Shown: piece after piece, positions 1 to 13,600 of the stretch
Layout: the number at the start of each line of letters is the position of its first letter
How positions within the stretch are numbered: position 1 is the first letter of the stretch
Source: Triops longicaudatus
Lineage: Eukaryota; Arthropoda; Branchiopoda; Notostraca; Triopsidae
Length of the DNA stretch: 64,000 bases
Direction of reading: 5' to 3'
Assembly: GCA_022885665.1 (NCBI GenBank)
Contig: JAGQDJ010000184.1
Span: 1 to 64,000, forward strand
Position numbers and translations under genes: made by a program
The notes under the pieces: model-generated
Told to the model about the DNA's origin: nothing
Database searches by the model: none
The model's input: only the letters and a program-made list of their open reading frames with translations

Positions 1-221
1 TATATATATTAGACGAATTATTATTTGCATACGAGTTATTAAACGCATTAATGCCTACTAATTTTACGCGCATAGCACACTCAACTACTCGGTCCGCCCT
101 AGCGTTACCTAATACTTTTCTTCAACGATAATCTAACGGCTTTACCGTGGTGTCAAGGCGTTGGATGGGGCCATTCACAAAGGGAATTCGTAAAGTAGAA
201 GAAAATAATAAGAAACGTTAC

Positions 222-3200
222 CTTCTTGTATTAACCGCTGGACTATTTGGCCCATTTCCTGGGCTTCGCGAGTAATGACATTGCTGGACGATGATTTCGT
301 GTCACTTTCCAAACTGAGAACTATAGACAATGTTGTTAAGGAAAATGATTCTAAGAAATTGTAACGGCACAGTTAAATAGTTTATCACAAACACCGGATT
401 TTAAACAATGCTAATTAATGATTACGCCAATCCTATAAACCAGAGTTCTTGTTGGTATCCAATAAGTACAAGATCTGTTCAACACTTCCTGAAACAAACA
501 CACCAACCATACATAAAGCGGTTACCAGAATGCTAAGCCCAGTTGCTTAGAAAAACGACCGGTAAACGCAAGCCCTGAAAAACCCACGAAGGGAAAAGAA
601 AAGGAACCGGGGGAAGATTGAATTACTCTCGCCTTTCCATCGTTCACCCTATGCTCTCATTCCTCTTACCATCCTGACACTTGAAACAGATGACTTTTTC
701 AAGACCACCAATTCGCTTTGTGGAACCCGTAATGGGAGCCAATTGCTTGTGTGCCTGGTTTGCGTATCTTCATTTTATGTGGATAGAATTAACAGACATA
801 TGCCGACCTCAGCTTGCATCAGAAAATTATAATTTACGTGCATTACTGTGCTGTTACGCCGACTGTAAACAAATCTGTTGTTCCTGGGTAAGCTCTCGAA
901 TGAAAAACTGCAACCGGACAGCCAGTGGTAAAATAACTTGACACATGTGTAAGGGAACGCACGTGCTCTATGGCGTCAATAACGGTAACCTCCAACACTA
1001 ACTTGCAAATTTTTATGTGAAACGCAACATTTCTACCACGGTTCTTATTTGAGATCTGCACGAATTTTTAAAGTTACTCGACATGGACGTTTGAACCGTT
1101 TGTTATGGTGTCGAAGATTTTAAAATTTTTATACACCCAGTGTAGATGTTTAGAAGACACAAAGTCTTCGGAGATAGGTGCCTCTAAAATTTAAAAAGTC
1201 CGCAGTAACCCCCGCCCATTCCACCACAAAATGAAACAAGCCAAACAAGAAAAGAAAACTAGGAGAAAAAGGCCTCAAGGTTGGGCGTGGTTCTCTTTCA
1301 CAAGTCCTTTTAAATACCAACTTCCTAGCTTTTGGCTTCCTTGACACGAAGCAGAAATCTCGTGTCTGCTTTGGACGCGGGAAACAAAAACAAGCATTTG
1401 CATATCACTGACTAGTTATGGAAATGAACGCTAAAGGATTCCAAGCAAGCTTCACAGCGATTAAAAACTCAAAAGAAAAAGCGTTGGGATAGTATTGAAG
1501 CCCAACCCTTATGTTGAGAAATGAGCGTTAAAAAAGGACTTGAAAAAAGAAAGGGTTCTGATTTAGTTTCAAAAGAGTAACGATTCTATTTATCACTATT
1601 CACTGGAGTCACGATTAGTTTTTGTTCAACTTATATCATTACTTTACAATTACGGTAATTTTGTTTTATTAACGCGTAGTTACCGAATTTTGTCCGAGGG
1701 CCTCTGGTTCTGAAAGCAGCCAGATATCACAGCCACTCATGGCCGTACCCAGGATTTTGGTTGTGGGGGGGGAGGGGCGGGTTCGGGGTCCATATGCAAC
1801 TTTTTGAACGCTTTCTAGTCGTCTATGCTTACGATTATGAGGTTAACATTTCGTGGGGGACGAACCCCTATACTCCCCCTGGGTACGAGGGTGCAAACGC
1901 TAAATTTTGTTTTACTGTTCATTCATCAAATGTTTACGAGAATTTTTGTGCAGAGTAGCTGCAAGCAAATTAGCCCCGTGCACGATTTGAGAAGGATTGA
2001 GTTACTGCTAGTGAGACCGTACATTACGTTTACGTGGAATACGAGTTATGATGAAATGTTACTTTTTTTAAAGAAATAAATGTGCCATAAAATTATACGT
2101 TTTACGATGAACTCTCGTTGTTTAGGGAAGTGAGTAGACTCGTCTTTATTTTTCAGTATATGACTCGATATTTCCATATTTGATCTATTGTTTATTGACG
2201 GTGCCAAGTCGCCTTCGGCAATCTGCTGTCAGTCGAACTTGTGTCGTAACAGAACCTTGTCTCTTTGTTTAGTTCACTCTAGAGCATGAACATTGTAGAT
2301 CGAGGCATCATAAATACTGGCTTCGCTGGGCGCGTTGAAAACGTTTACCAATATTCTGTCCAGTTTTCCTGAAACGTAGAACAATAAATGCAGGAAGTTG
2401 TTTTCCTCGGTAAAAACGCGTTTTGAGCTGTCGCTTGGAATCTGGTACTTCGGCTCCACTGACTGAGCGTGCTAATGAGTAGCAACCGAAAAAATACTTT
2501 CTGAAGTTAAGAGACCGGAAAGAAAACCACCAACTGGCCACTTGTTATCCTAAACTCCCTGGCCTCTAAGAAAGATAATAGGCCTGCTCGGCCTTTGTTG
2601 TCTTAACGCTCTCTTTTTCCTTTCTTGTGAAACTCCCTATGAAAATCAGAAAAGTTTGTGTTGTGGTAGGCGCTATTTTCGGCCATAAGCCATCAACGAA
2701 TTAAATCAGATCAAGGGTAAACTAGTTACCAGTAGCTATTACGACATACACCAGGTGTAAGAATAATGCCAAGCTTTTCGCCTCAACCTGTCTATTTTGA
2801 TATCACCCATCTATCATTTGGGAAGCTCCAGGAAAAACGTCTTAAGAACCTTTTTCCTGCACGCTCAAGAACTTTCTCTCTCCCCCTGAAGCTTTTTTCG
2901 CCTGCTGAAAGGCTCGAAAAGCGAGTATCACCTCTACTAGGCCTGGAAGGTGCATCGAGATTGATGGACTTGATTACAAAACGAACCGGATTTTCCGTGA
3001 CTTGCCTTCCTTCGATCTTGCCCATTTACACTCCCCTAAGAGCATCCACGAATAACTTTGGGTCGAGGAACGGAATCAAACAGCGACCTTGTCTCCTTTC
3101 GTCTCTCCCAGGAGTACCTTCATAAGGGACAGTGTTTACTTGAGAGCTTGAGAACTATCATGCTTTTATAAGCCGGGTGAAATGTTGCGTCATCGCGTGA

Positions 3201-6200
3201 CGGTCACAGTCAGAAATCCCCCTCCCCAACAAACCTACTTTGGAGTCTTCTGTGTGACTGTGGGTATTTCCAGATTCCGAAAGGATACTACCTCGTGGGG
3301 GCAAATCTACCCATTCAGAATAGTGTAATCATGAAATCAACTGAACACTCACGTTAGCGTGTAGTCGTCACATGGAGTAACTCTTTTCGCGACTTCCAAT
3401 CAAGAGACCGTTATAAATTTCTACCTGACGAACAAAAACAGAAAAAGGTTCCTTGGAGGAAAGGTTGAGAGAGGGATAAAACCATTACCGTCCCTTTTTC
3501 TCAACAACTTTCGCATTCTTGTCTACTAGGCTTGAAATTCTCTTGAGAACCCGGGAGCTAGCATCACCAACCGCAAAACAACAATGGGTGGGGACGCCGC
3601 CCACAGCCTTTCCATGACGGTCTTTGATAGTTCCTTTCCTAACCTTGTTTCCTCAAATTGACCTTCTCTCAGGCCCAACAAAAGGTTTAAAGCCCTACTC
3701 ATAATCATGCAGAGAAAAGGTAGGAAGTAAGCAGGTGGGGAAGAACAGGTTCATATGTGAAACTTTTTTTTTTCTAAAAAGGATACGAGTCATCATGTCA
3801 TGGACGCTGGTGATGTCCGGAGCAGCAGGGAACGCCTTTCGAACTTCTTTTCGCAGGTCATAGAAGGCATTGTAGTAACTGGGCAAGTCAATTCCTTTGG
3901 TACAAACTTCGGGATGGAGGCACTGTCGCAGGGGCAGTTGGCCGTCCGTTACCAATACCAAATTAGAATTGGTTGGATCGGCCCTTGCTGGAGAAAGGGC
4001 ACTGTTATAGTCGTTGGAAGGCGATTGTTGCCGGTTTTGAGAGTGAGGCGGGAAGAGGCCCAACACGTTACTGCAATATGCGTCGAACTGCAAAGACAAT
4101 CAAACATTCGAGTAAATATTCGTCAAAAGCATTTTTGCACAGAAAACAAATCCAGAACAAGTTTTAGGGCTTCCACTTTCTGATTTTAAAAATACGCGAT
4201 TTATTTTTTATATAGCCTATAAGTTAAAAAGATAAGTGACTAATGTGCTTTTAGACCAGCTGTAGTTATTGTTTCATGAAGGATAAGTATGAAAAGGGCG
4301 GTTGAAATTCGCGAAAGGTAACGCCCTGCGGACAAAGTAATTGTAGTGATTGGCACGGAATTTGAATTTCGGTACAAGGCTGCGAAATGTCACGAAGTAC
4401 GAGACGCCACTGTCCACAGAAAAAAGTTAGTTTGGAAATGCAAGAATGTAAGAACGTATCAATTGTCCTCATCTGCTGAAACTATTCCTTGGTACTGACA
4501 TAATTTCACTTTGGCCTCAATAGGGTTTCCTTCGTGCCATTATTATTATTTGATAATTTCGTATTATTAAGCTTGCTCTGCTTTCTACACAACGAAAGGC
4601 CAGTGAACTCGGCTGGTTCCTGATTACACGCTAGGACGTACTCGTTTGGTGCCTCAACTTGTCCACATTTCTAAATTAACGGTTTAAAGAATCTAAGAAA
4701 CACATTTAGGACCACACTGCCATTCAATATTGCTGTACAGGAATGGCGATTAATGAAAATTGGCTACTCGCAACCAGAGTAATGTGGAGAACTCACAGTC
4801 TTCATGAAAGTTTCTCAATCACGCATTTTCGTAAAATACTCATTAGTCTGCACATAGCTTAATGACAAATTAAACGTGAGTGAAAACCTCGAATGTCGTA
4901 TATTCTTGCTTTTCTTATGTATTTAACAACAGAATAATACTAATACAACGAAGCATACAGCCTTGTTCTGTGCAAAAACTCGGTCCACAGGAAAATTTGT
5001 TTGCACCGATTCCGTACTATTATGTATTAACTCAAAATATTTGTAAACTTGAAGTGCTGCATTTTGTCCACCAAATAGAGCGTGTAAACCAAATTTTTGA
5101 AGATTACCACTCAAGAGTTTCCAACTTATATTAAAAAGTGACTGTTTATTCAGATGACAAGCCTAAGTTCTAACAGTTCATTTGGTTTTCATTCAATAAG
5201 ACTTTATCAAGTAGTTCAAACAAAGTCTAGATAAGGCGACACGTGTCTTTTTCCCATTCAGGGCAGTATGTTTACCGCAGCAGCAGATATTTACAATATT
5301 GACCTTCCAATACCTCCCGTAGCTACATTTTCCGTTTCCCAGATACCTGTAGTACAACAGCCAACATTCTTCCAAGGGTAGTGAAAATCATCCCGTGTGC
5401 AAATTGGCTGTTTTCATGTGTTATTCCTAGAACGAAGTACAGTACAGTATTGGCACAAGGTACTGGGAACGTCATCTGAGAAACAGTGTCACATTTTCTA
5501 CCTGGGTGAAGCATAAAATAAGCAACACCAGATGTGTTTACGGGCTCTGAAACTTATGCAAAGAATAGCTCGGCATTTCAGTGCCACCTGTCACACTACA
5601 GTACCCGCAGCCGTAACCGCCAGCATAGCAGAGCAATATTTCCTTTCTACTCATTAGTCTACCTGCACTGAAGTGTATATTAACTATCTTCTTAAAATGC
5701 GCCCTAATTAACTGTCACAAGAAGAAAAAGTACTAGGTATCTTTTCCCAATACGAGTGGAAGCGTTCTTACCGGCAGGGATTGGTATTTTGATGCGACTA
5801 AAAGGGACAACACTAAATTACAGTTCATAAAGCCTGACCTTTCCCGGATGCATGTCTCTTTAACCAAACCAGTCCGGTTTTTATCTTGGTGACTAAGCTC
5901 GGTCTTGGTCTTTCAAATCGTTTACAGCATTGGGCAAACAGAAAAAGTAGTTTTACAAAAAGTGTAATTTTACCTGTTCGATTACACTTTCCAACGGCCG
6001 TCCATTGCGTATAGGGTCTTCTGCTAAGCCCAGTTCTTCTCGGGCGCTCTCAGACAACACATTTTCGTTGATATCCGCAGCACGAGGCTTTACCCAATAC
6101 TCTTGCACACTGATGACCTGTAAGAGACAGAGTAAGAAGTTGAAAATCAGTCACAGTGCCTTGCTAGAATTCTTAATGACGAATCTCGTTAGTGTCACGA

Positions 6201-9200
6201 CTTCCAATTTGGTTTTTATCACTGAAAAAAACCTGAAGCGCATAACTTTAATATTTTTCGTGAAAGAAAGAATTTTATAAGATAGAAAACACGATTTGTA
6301 AGATTTAGCATCTTTTCTTTTAACGTTTTCGCACTGTTCGTGTAATTTCTTTGGAGGTTTTTATTTTTACGTGCAATCCCACCATGACTTTTATCTCTTT
6401 TTACTTTTTTGGAGAAGCAAAACCTTGTCGTCGTGCCAAGTTGCTAACTCACGGACCATAATGTGAAAGAACCTAACTACCCAGACTGCACAAATCGTGG
6501 CGGTGTTGCCGCCATGATGGCTTATTCCCCATCTTGCAAAACTATTTTCGTTCTTTTCTCTTGCGCTCGTTACTAAAGTGCGCGACATATGGCTCCACTT
6601 GTCCCTGATGGCTTGTCAATCCAACGTATGTCACATTAAACAAAACCTTATGAAACGTTAAGATTTAGTGTCAAGAACTTATTAATTACATTAGCGCGAA
6701 CCGGTAATACTAGAACTATTACTTTTCATGCGCCAACTCGGAAAAGTTGGACCATCAAAGCATCGTATAAAAGAACAAAGAAAGAGCAACGAGGAATGAA
6801 ACACCTTCAAATACCCTTGGCTACAGCGTTAAGAGACCTTTCATGTCATTCAGTTACCGTTTACCAAAATAAAAGCACGAGGTACAAAACGAGTCCTAAA
6901 TAGCCCTGTCCACAATTGTACCAAATCTTACTTAACTGCAATAATGCCACCTTTAGTGGTAAAGTGATGGGAAATAGATTTTTTTGCGCCTTAACATGTC
7001 TCGTTTTCTGTACTGTGCATTTAATATTTTTGGGCAGTACTGAAGAACAGGTTTTCAATAAAAAATCCATCCTTAGGACACGGAATAACTTGCCCCAAAA
7101 ACGTAATAACTACATATGAAAGATTTATCGTCTTCGTGACAGGTGTTTAACTCGACGAATCAGGGCGAACGGGAATATGTTAGGTCTTTAATATTTTAAG
7201 AGTAAAGAATTAAATGCGTTCTAGCTGAAATGTGTGCTTCTGTATAACGAGTAATACAAGGACTTTGCATCTGATTTAAAGAGCTGAAAGACAAGTGTAG
7301 ACGCCACGTATCAGTCTTGGCTTATTCTGGCGAGTCTTGTCTCTCCCAGGCCAAGGGGAAAAGCGATTTCGGTGCTAGGTTGTTACCAAACCAACTTGTG
7401 CTGTTGGTTGGAAAAGGACCGGTTTACCGGGGTTTTCACCTGCAGAGTGGAACGCCTTGAGGAGAGAACGTTCTTTTCGGTTGCTCCTTGTAACACGAAC
7501 GAGCCGAGCTCGAGCTCAGGTAAGGGATATTTATATTTCTATATGAGCGAGGTAAGACGACTCAGAGTTGGTAGGGAAGATATAGTGGAGTCACGCTTCG
7601 CCCGGTCTTAACAACTTGAGCTTGTCTTTTTCGGATGCTTTTGGGGTTCCCTTTTCTTATTTCTCGCAAGTGGAACAACTTCCCCCCGACCATTGCATTC
7701 GGCTTAAAGGAAGGTCAATCAACTTACCAACCACGAAAAACTTCTGCATGTTTTTAAACGGGAACAGGTCTTTATTAAAAAAAAAAAAAACTTTAAAAAG
7801 AAAAGAACCTAAACTGAATTTTAAAGCTTTACAAACTTGGGTTATCTTGGCGGGTGGAACCAGTCAGTAACCATGCAACTAACCCTTCGCCCCCCAATGG
7901 CGATGGCAATGCATTACTGGCAACCAAAACCTAGAAGAATTACAGTGGCACTTTGCAAACCGGTACTCGGTTGAGCAACACAGACGGGAAAAGTAAAGAG
8001 TCAAGGGGCTTTTCACAAGATTTCATCTTTAATTCGTTCCTTCATTTCAGGTTTAAATGCATGTGAGAAACAGAGTAGCATTGCTGTGCGATAAGAACGA
8101 CTAATTATACTCACAAAAAGTTTTGATATTGTAAGCGACATGTGTTGCATCCGAGAGAGGTGGTTCTTGTTCTCAAGTCCTCCTCAAATAAAGATAGCCA
8201 TGTGAGAATACAGGTGCGAGGTGTATGGTTCCCTGTACACTGGCTGATAAGGGAAATTTTCGGCCAACTTTGTTGAAGTTTATAAAAGCGTTTTTGTTTC
8301 AAAGGAAAAGGGATTAGTTTCGGGATAATTGATTCGGTACATACAGTCCTTTGGCGGGGGGGGGGGGAAGTCTAGAAACTTATAGCGTGCAACATACGAC
8401 AACTTTATCCTTGTAATGCAGTGGAGTTAGGTTTTCACTGAAATGTTACTTCTTACCCGTATTCTAGTGCTAGAAAGGGGGAAAAGGCTGTCTTGCCATG
8501 TGTGACCGTCCTTGACGTAGCACCAAGTGCTGCAACAGGTAAAAACAGTTCTAGGAACATTCGACAAAATCCTACACTATCCTGTTTCTAAAATAAACAA
8601 AGCCGTCTTACCGCAAAGCTGCTTTTAAATTTTTCCCCCAGCAACGAAAATTAGAAATACAAGGAAATCGGGCGTATTGCCTATTCTCCCTTTTAGACTT
8701 TCTACAGTGCAACTTTGCTCGAGTCATCCTTGCCAGTCAGGTAGGTTTTTTTTCTCTACCTACAGAAAGCCTCGTAAAAGAAACAACGACTCAAACTTAC
8801 TGAACGTGTGTACGCTCAACGCTAATTTGTCTAACTATCCACATATTTTCCTGGCTGTCCATTCAAAAACATCCCTGGATTCATTTTAGGCACCCATTAA
8901 GAAACGGCACAAGCTTGTAACTAGTAAGAGACGAAGTTTTGCAGGAGTACTTGTTGGACACAATGACCATAGGTCGAACTGTAATAATCGCATAAAAGTA
9001 ACGATATCTGAAAGCAAACAATGTCATAAACTCTGCTGTTGTATAAAGCAAAGAGTATGTTTTCAGTACAGTGTAACTGTAGTCCACAAATATGAAAAGA
9101 TCGACATGTTAAGATATTTGTTTATGGGATTTACCTTATTGGTAGCGACCTCTATGACGACATAAATCACCAAGACGACTTCCTCTTCATCGGTACCCAA

Positions 9201-9257
9201 GTTGGGTCCATTCTGTCCAGCCGTTGCAACGTGAAAAACACACAAATGTGGGGCCAT
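222..9257 (-). CDS. fus: ESRP/fusilli splicing regulator, N-terminal part (partial, 4 coding exons)
   Basis: Exons in transcript order: 9257-9135, 6117-5974, 4087-3787, 320-222. All junctions are GT-AG and phase-consistent, giving about 222 residues; the gene runs off the left edge. Exon 1 starts [18 protein letters not shown] and aligns with the ESRP1 N terminus (ITAGATGAKLGSDEKE versus [17 protein letters not shown]). Exon 3 carries [17 protein letters not shown] and [10 protein letters not shown], matching ESRP1 CTDGQLHVRQILHPE and YSFFDLRKE. Exon 4 ([15 protein letters not shown]) matches the EDMGNIILAMISE segment. This region is the RNase-D/DEDD-like N-terminal domain. The three RRMs that bind GU-rich RNA and direct epithelial alternative splicing would lie outside the window. 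Exon 3 holds a Ser/Pro/Asn-rich insertion relative to vertebrates. The start ATG is the first Met of the conserved block; an upstream UTR exon is not excluded. Confidence 0.93.
321..3786 (-). other. fusilli intron 3
   Basis: This 3.5 kb intron separates the HPE/DLRKE exon from the exon at 222-320. Apart from one small TIR element (1744-1887) I see only AT-rich sequence. A 119-codon frame on the plus strand (2766-3125) resembles no known protein and has a competing open frame on the opposite strand, so I treat it as chance. Confidence 0.6.
1744..1887. mobile_element. Short non-autonomous TIR element with perfect 10-bp inverted ends
   Basis: The left end CGTACCCAGG and right end CCTGGGTACG are exact reverse complements, 144 bp apart overall. 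The interior has a G-run and a ...GGGGGACGAACCCCTA... core. Part of the same sequence recurs near 56922-57010, showing that it is a dispersed family. There is no coding capacity and no clear target-site duplication. This type of terminus is common among small hAT or other DNA-transposon derivatives; the superfamily is an inference. Confidence 0.6.
4088..5973 (-). other. fusilli intron 2
   Basis: A 1.9 kb intron with GT-AG ends. I see no repeat, RNA gene or coding signal beyond short chance frames. Confidence 0.5.
6118..9134 (-). other. fusilli intron 1
   Basis: A 3.0 kb first intron. It contains homopolymer runs (A-run near 7770, G-run near 8356-8367) and short chance frames. First introns often carry enhancers, but nothing here can be assigned from sequence alone. 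Confidence 0.5.
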
Positions 9258-10610
9258 TTTTTCTTCTTCGCTAAAGACCAGAATCCTAACTTTTGAATCA
9301 CAGTTTGCTCACGATCTTGGGGAAAAGTTGGAATAAATAGGTTTCCTCCGTCTGTCCGTAACTTTGTCTTTTGGAATGTTGCTTAGCACTTTTTGCACAA
9401 AACGAACAAAACTTAGGTAGCTATAGTTAACTCTTCAAGCAAGTTCTTGGTAAAATATCACACTTGTGGCTGGATGCTAGTATCTTAGGTTTTGTTTTTC
9501 GCCGAATAGACCTACACCGTTGGTTTGAATTGTTTCCCCCACCTTTCCATGAATTTTGTCTCGTTGGCAAAAAATATATGTAATCATAGAATAAACTCAA
9601 AAGGGGAACAGATTCTGCAGGACCCACCACACATGAGTATATACTATAGAATATAGAAAAAACAATGTCCCCCAAAGATCCAAAAACCACACATACACCT
9701 GAATCCAAGCCCCGATCCTAAACGACTAAAACCGGCCAAACCAGCACGCCGTACACGTTCACTGAAAGGAAATGTGCGGCTTCCTTTTCCTCGCATTGCT
9801 GTTCTCCCCGCCCAGGTAAAAACTTGCCCCAGGTATATATGACCTCCCCTTGCATTCTATAACGTGCCTAGCCTCCCCCCACCCTACAGCATAAGCACTA
9901 CCAAGTCCTCCTGGCTGAACCTTTCACATAGCTTTTTCCCATTCCTCCCTTCCTCCTTTTCCACTCTCTTTCTCTGTCTCTCCTTTTTCTCTCCTGGACT
10001 TGAATGCACGATAAGCTAACCACGCCCAACTGTCCTCCCTCAAGGTTGAATCACTCCCGCTCCTAATTAAGCCCTCTGCTGCTGTTATATGAAAGGGTTA
10101 GGAAAAGCAAGCTTACGAAAATCTCGCTCCAGTTATCACTACTTCAACTTCCTTACAGTTGTTGAAAATTCACACTTGTCCTCATCTACCTCACGTGTAT
10201 CTCAGATCTAGAGCAACTGAGAACAGGTGCGAAGGAAACATGCGTAATGAGTGACGTAAAAATAAGGTAAGCAATGATGGGAGCTGGACAACAAAGTTGT
10301 GTAACAGCAAGTGTCCTAACCCTAAAGAAAAACCCTTACATGAATGACCATTATTTATTGGACTTAACGGAGTTGTGTCACATTTAATAAATCGGAGCGA
10401 ACAGACGCTCGGAAAAATTCAATACAATTTTTCAGGGAAGTAGTGGAAATAAAGTTGTATTTAATGAATTAATGGTTTTCTATTTCCGGTGCCCAATAAA
10501 GTGAAACACAAAAAGAACACCGCGTCCGGATGGAGCGGCATTGTTGACCAACAAAACCACAAGAGTACAAAAAAGTTCCGTACTACAGTATTATGGGCCT
10601 AATAACAACG
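9258..10610. other. Intergenic: fusilli upstream region and CWC22 3' flank
   Basis: This stretch must contain the fusilli promoter (or an upstream UTR exon) near 9258 and the CWC22 3' UTR near 10610, because both genes are on the minus strand. It includes a pyrimidine-rich tract at about 9900-10000. No coding exon was recognised. Confidence 0.5.
10354..10359 (-). terminator. Candidate CWC22 polyadenylation signal (AATAAA on minus strand)
   Basis: TTTATT on the plus strand reads AATAAA for the minus strand, about 255 bp after the CWC22 stop codon. It is the first canonical hexamer I found downstream on that strand. Use is inferred. Confidence 0.4.
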
Positions 10611-13600
10611 TTAACGCCTTCTTCTGTTACGATCTTCGTCCTGTGATTCGCGTTCTTGTCTCTCTCGCCGATTACGGTCAGAAGAACGAGGTCTGGGGCT
10701 CCTTTTTTCTCTCCGGTAGCCGTCACGATCTTCACGATCGTCCCTTTGTCTATCTCTGTCACGACCCGACCTTCGTTCGTCTTCCAATCGCCGCGAATCG
10801 TTCCGTCGGCTGTCTTCGTACCGCGATCGTCTTCCAGACTGCCTGGAGTCGTCCTCTCGCCGACCTTCTCGTTGCTCTGGTTTCTCTTCCTCTCTACGCT
10901 TCACGTCGCTATCGCGCCGATTTTCTTTACTTTCAGGTTCCGGCTTGTTGGCTTTACGCTCCACTGCTCTGGAAAGTCGTTCTTTCTTCTTCCGTTTCTT
11001 TTTGTAATCTTCGTCAGAGGAATCAGAATCTAGTACATATTTTTGTAATGATTTTCCTGCAAGAACCACAACTACATATACCTGAACTAGATGAAGATGA
11101 ATCCGACGAACTGGATGACGAAGATGTTGATGAAGATTCTGAAGACGAATCCGACTCGGACGAGCTAGACTCTTCTCGGGCTTTCTTCAGTATCTTTAAA
11201 GCCTCCGCCGACAAGCCACACACATCTGCGGGGTTCACACGTGGTGCAGAACGCAAATGTTCGCGTAATTCATCTCTAAAGCGAACAAAAGATAAGTTAC
11301 AACAAAGGCGCTCCTTCTCTATAAATTGTTTTCCTTACGTCAGTCCACCCAGGCCGATGGATGTGAAATAGTTGATAGCGAAACGAGTGTTGCGTGGATC
11401 GTCCCTGGGAAACAAGCCCTCAAAGGCAGCCTGAAGCGTCCTACGCCGAAAAAGAGGTTTGGTAGTGATACGGAAGGCACGTAAAAACAACACAAAAAAC
11501 TTACGGATCCTTGAGGCGCTCATTTAACTTAGTTAGGCCCAAATACTCGGCAAGTTCTTGAAAAAGAATCTTAATAAAGATACGAGACGATGACGTCGTA
11601 TCTTCTTCATTAAGTCTTATGTGACCCAACACTTCCCAAGAAATTGCATCCGAGAATAGCAAATGCGCAAAAAATTTCGAAACGTTCCTGAGGCGATTAG
11701 TTTCCAGACGATGGATCGTATCGTAAGAGTCCCTGAACAGTTGTTGGAAAGGCCCCACGTAGATGTCATTCAACTGACAGAACCGCTAGACGAGAAGAGA
11801 TTAAAAGTTAGAACTGAAGGGTCAACTCTGTGTAGTAAGAAAAATTCCCAGAAAATTTCCTTTTACCTGGCCCAAGAGCCCGAAGAACTTTTCGTACGTC
11901 CTTTGCTGAGCACAGCAATCCAAAATCATGTTAGCAAGTTCAATCTCTTGGCCAGGTTTCAGCTGCATTTTCATCAGCTTGTGGGCAGTTTCGTTGTGAT
12001 CCAAACTGGACTGAATGGTTAGATAAATTGTTCGACGCAAATTCACCAAATTCGTCTCTGTCTGATCTATAATAGCGTTCTCCTTTTCTTCCTTCTCTTC
12101 TAGAAACACAGAAAGGTCGATATCAAACGCAATACAATATAACTAAACCCACCTTCGTCCTCATCTTCCGATGGTTCCGATTCTGAACCATTATCTTCAC
12201 CATCACTACTCTCGTCGGTAGATTCGCCCAGAATGTCTTCCTTAACGCCTTTATATTTTTCTTCGTTGGCTTCGAAGTCTGGATCAAGCTTGAAGACGTC
12301 TACGTGAAAAGAACACGAACCGTAATGGAGATGCAATGAAAATTATGTGACGCATCAATATATTATACATAATAAAGTTTACTTCATGTAATTCGCTAAT
12401 GATAGGGGTCTGAAGTACGTAGTAAAATAAATTACCAAGCAAAGTTTCCGGGTCTGTAGGATCTTCTAAGGACATCAAATGTGTAAATTGGTCTTGCTCT
12501 TCGACTAAATCGAGTTCTTTGACAACAGAAACGAAGTCTTTAAAACCGTCTTTTCGAACTTGGAACATGACTTCAATCATATATTTCACCTAGAAATAAA
12601 ATCCCCTAGGTTTTAATTTATCCCTGAAATAGAGAATAATTATTGTGGACTACAAATATTACTCTTTTGTCTATCGGAGCTTCGTGCAAAACGTGTCTCA
12701 GGCGTTCAAAGACAGCATGAATACCGCGTGGAGATAATTCTGTCAACTTCATACCACATTCCTTCAAAAATCCAACCGCCACTTCTACAGAATCATCTGT
12801 GGGATTCTCCAAAAGCAAGGTAAGAAGTTCCAGGGCCAAAATTTCATGAGCCTGGAATAAAAAAGGAGTCGTTCATTGTCCTGTATACTTAAACTCCAGT
12901 GTTTTCATGTTCGTTACAAAGGATAGAAATTTTAATAGCTTACCACTTGTTGATTCACCAACTGAGCAATGAAACGCGTGGCAGCCATGCAGGAGACTTT
13001 CTCATTACGACGGAAACCACGCCGGAATTGCAGAATGAGCCTTTTTAGGAGCAATTCACCAATATTGGGAAACTAGTAAAACGACATGAATTCTTAAGCC
13101 CATTTTAACGCTACTAAGTGAAAAAATTCCGAGAAATACGTTTACTTTACCTTGGTATTAATGATAGCTACTAAAGCAGCGTAAACATGGGTAAAAGTCA
13201 GTGAAGCAGCTTGTGCCTGCATGATAGACCTGCATAACAGACCGCGCCCACGGACAATATTCTCTTTAAAAAGGCCAACAACAATCTGAGAGATATTGGA
13301 GACGTTGACCTTATTAATCAAGCCATGGATAGATTTTTTTAGAGCTTCCCATGCTAACCGCTGGTAAGCCATGCTGTTTTTGTCCGTTATGCCTGCCTGC
13401 ATCATTTTCAATTTGGCGGGAGGAATGTAAGCTCCGCCTGTACGAGTCGTCAGAGTTTCGTCCACTTGTGGCTTTCTAGGTTTGGGAGGCGGTTCTTCTT
13501 TGTCCACTGATCTGTTCCTGGGAGCTCGGTTTTCATTAGGATAGTCGCGGTCTCGTTTAGGGTCATCACGATGAAGTTGCCGTGGTCTTCCTCCCCAATA

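Noticed and set aside
2766..3125. 119-codon plus-strand frame in fusilli intron 3
   Set aside because: No homology, an equally open frame on the opposite strand and no start or splice context; likely chance.
10541..11371. Long plus-strand frame (276 codons)
   Set aside because: It is the antisense shadow of the CWC22 RS/Ser-rich exons, whose repetitive codons leave the opposite strand open.
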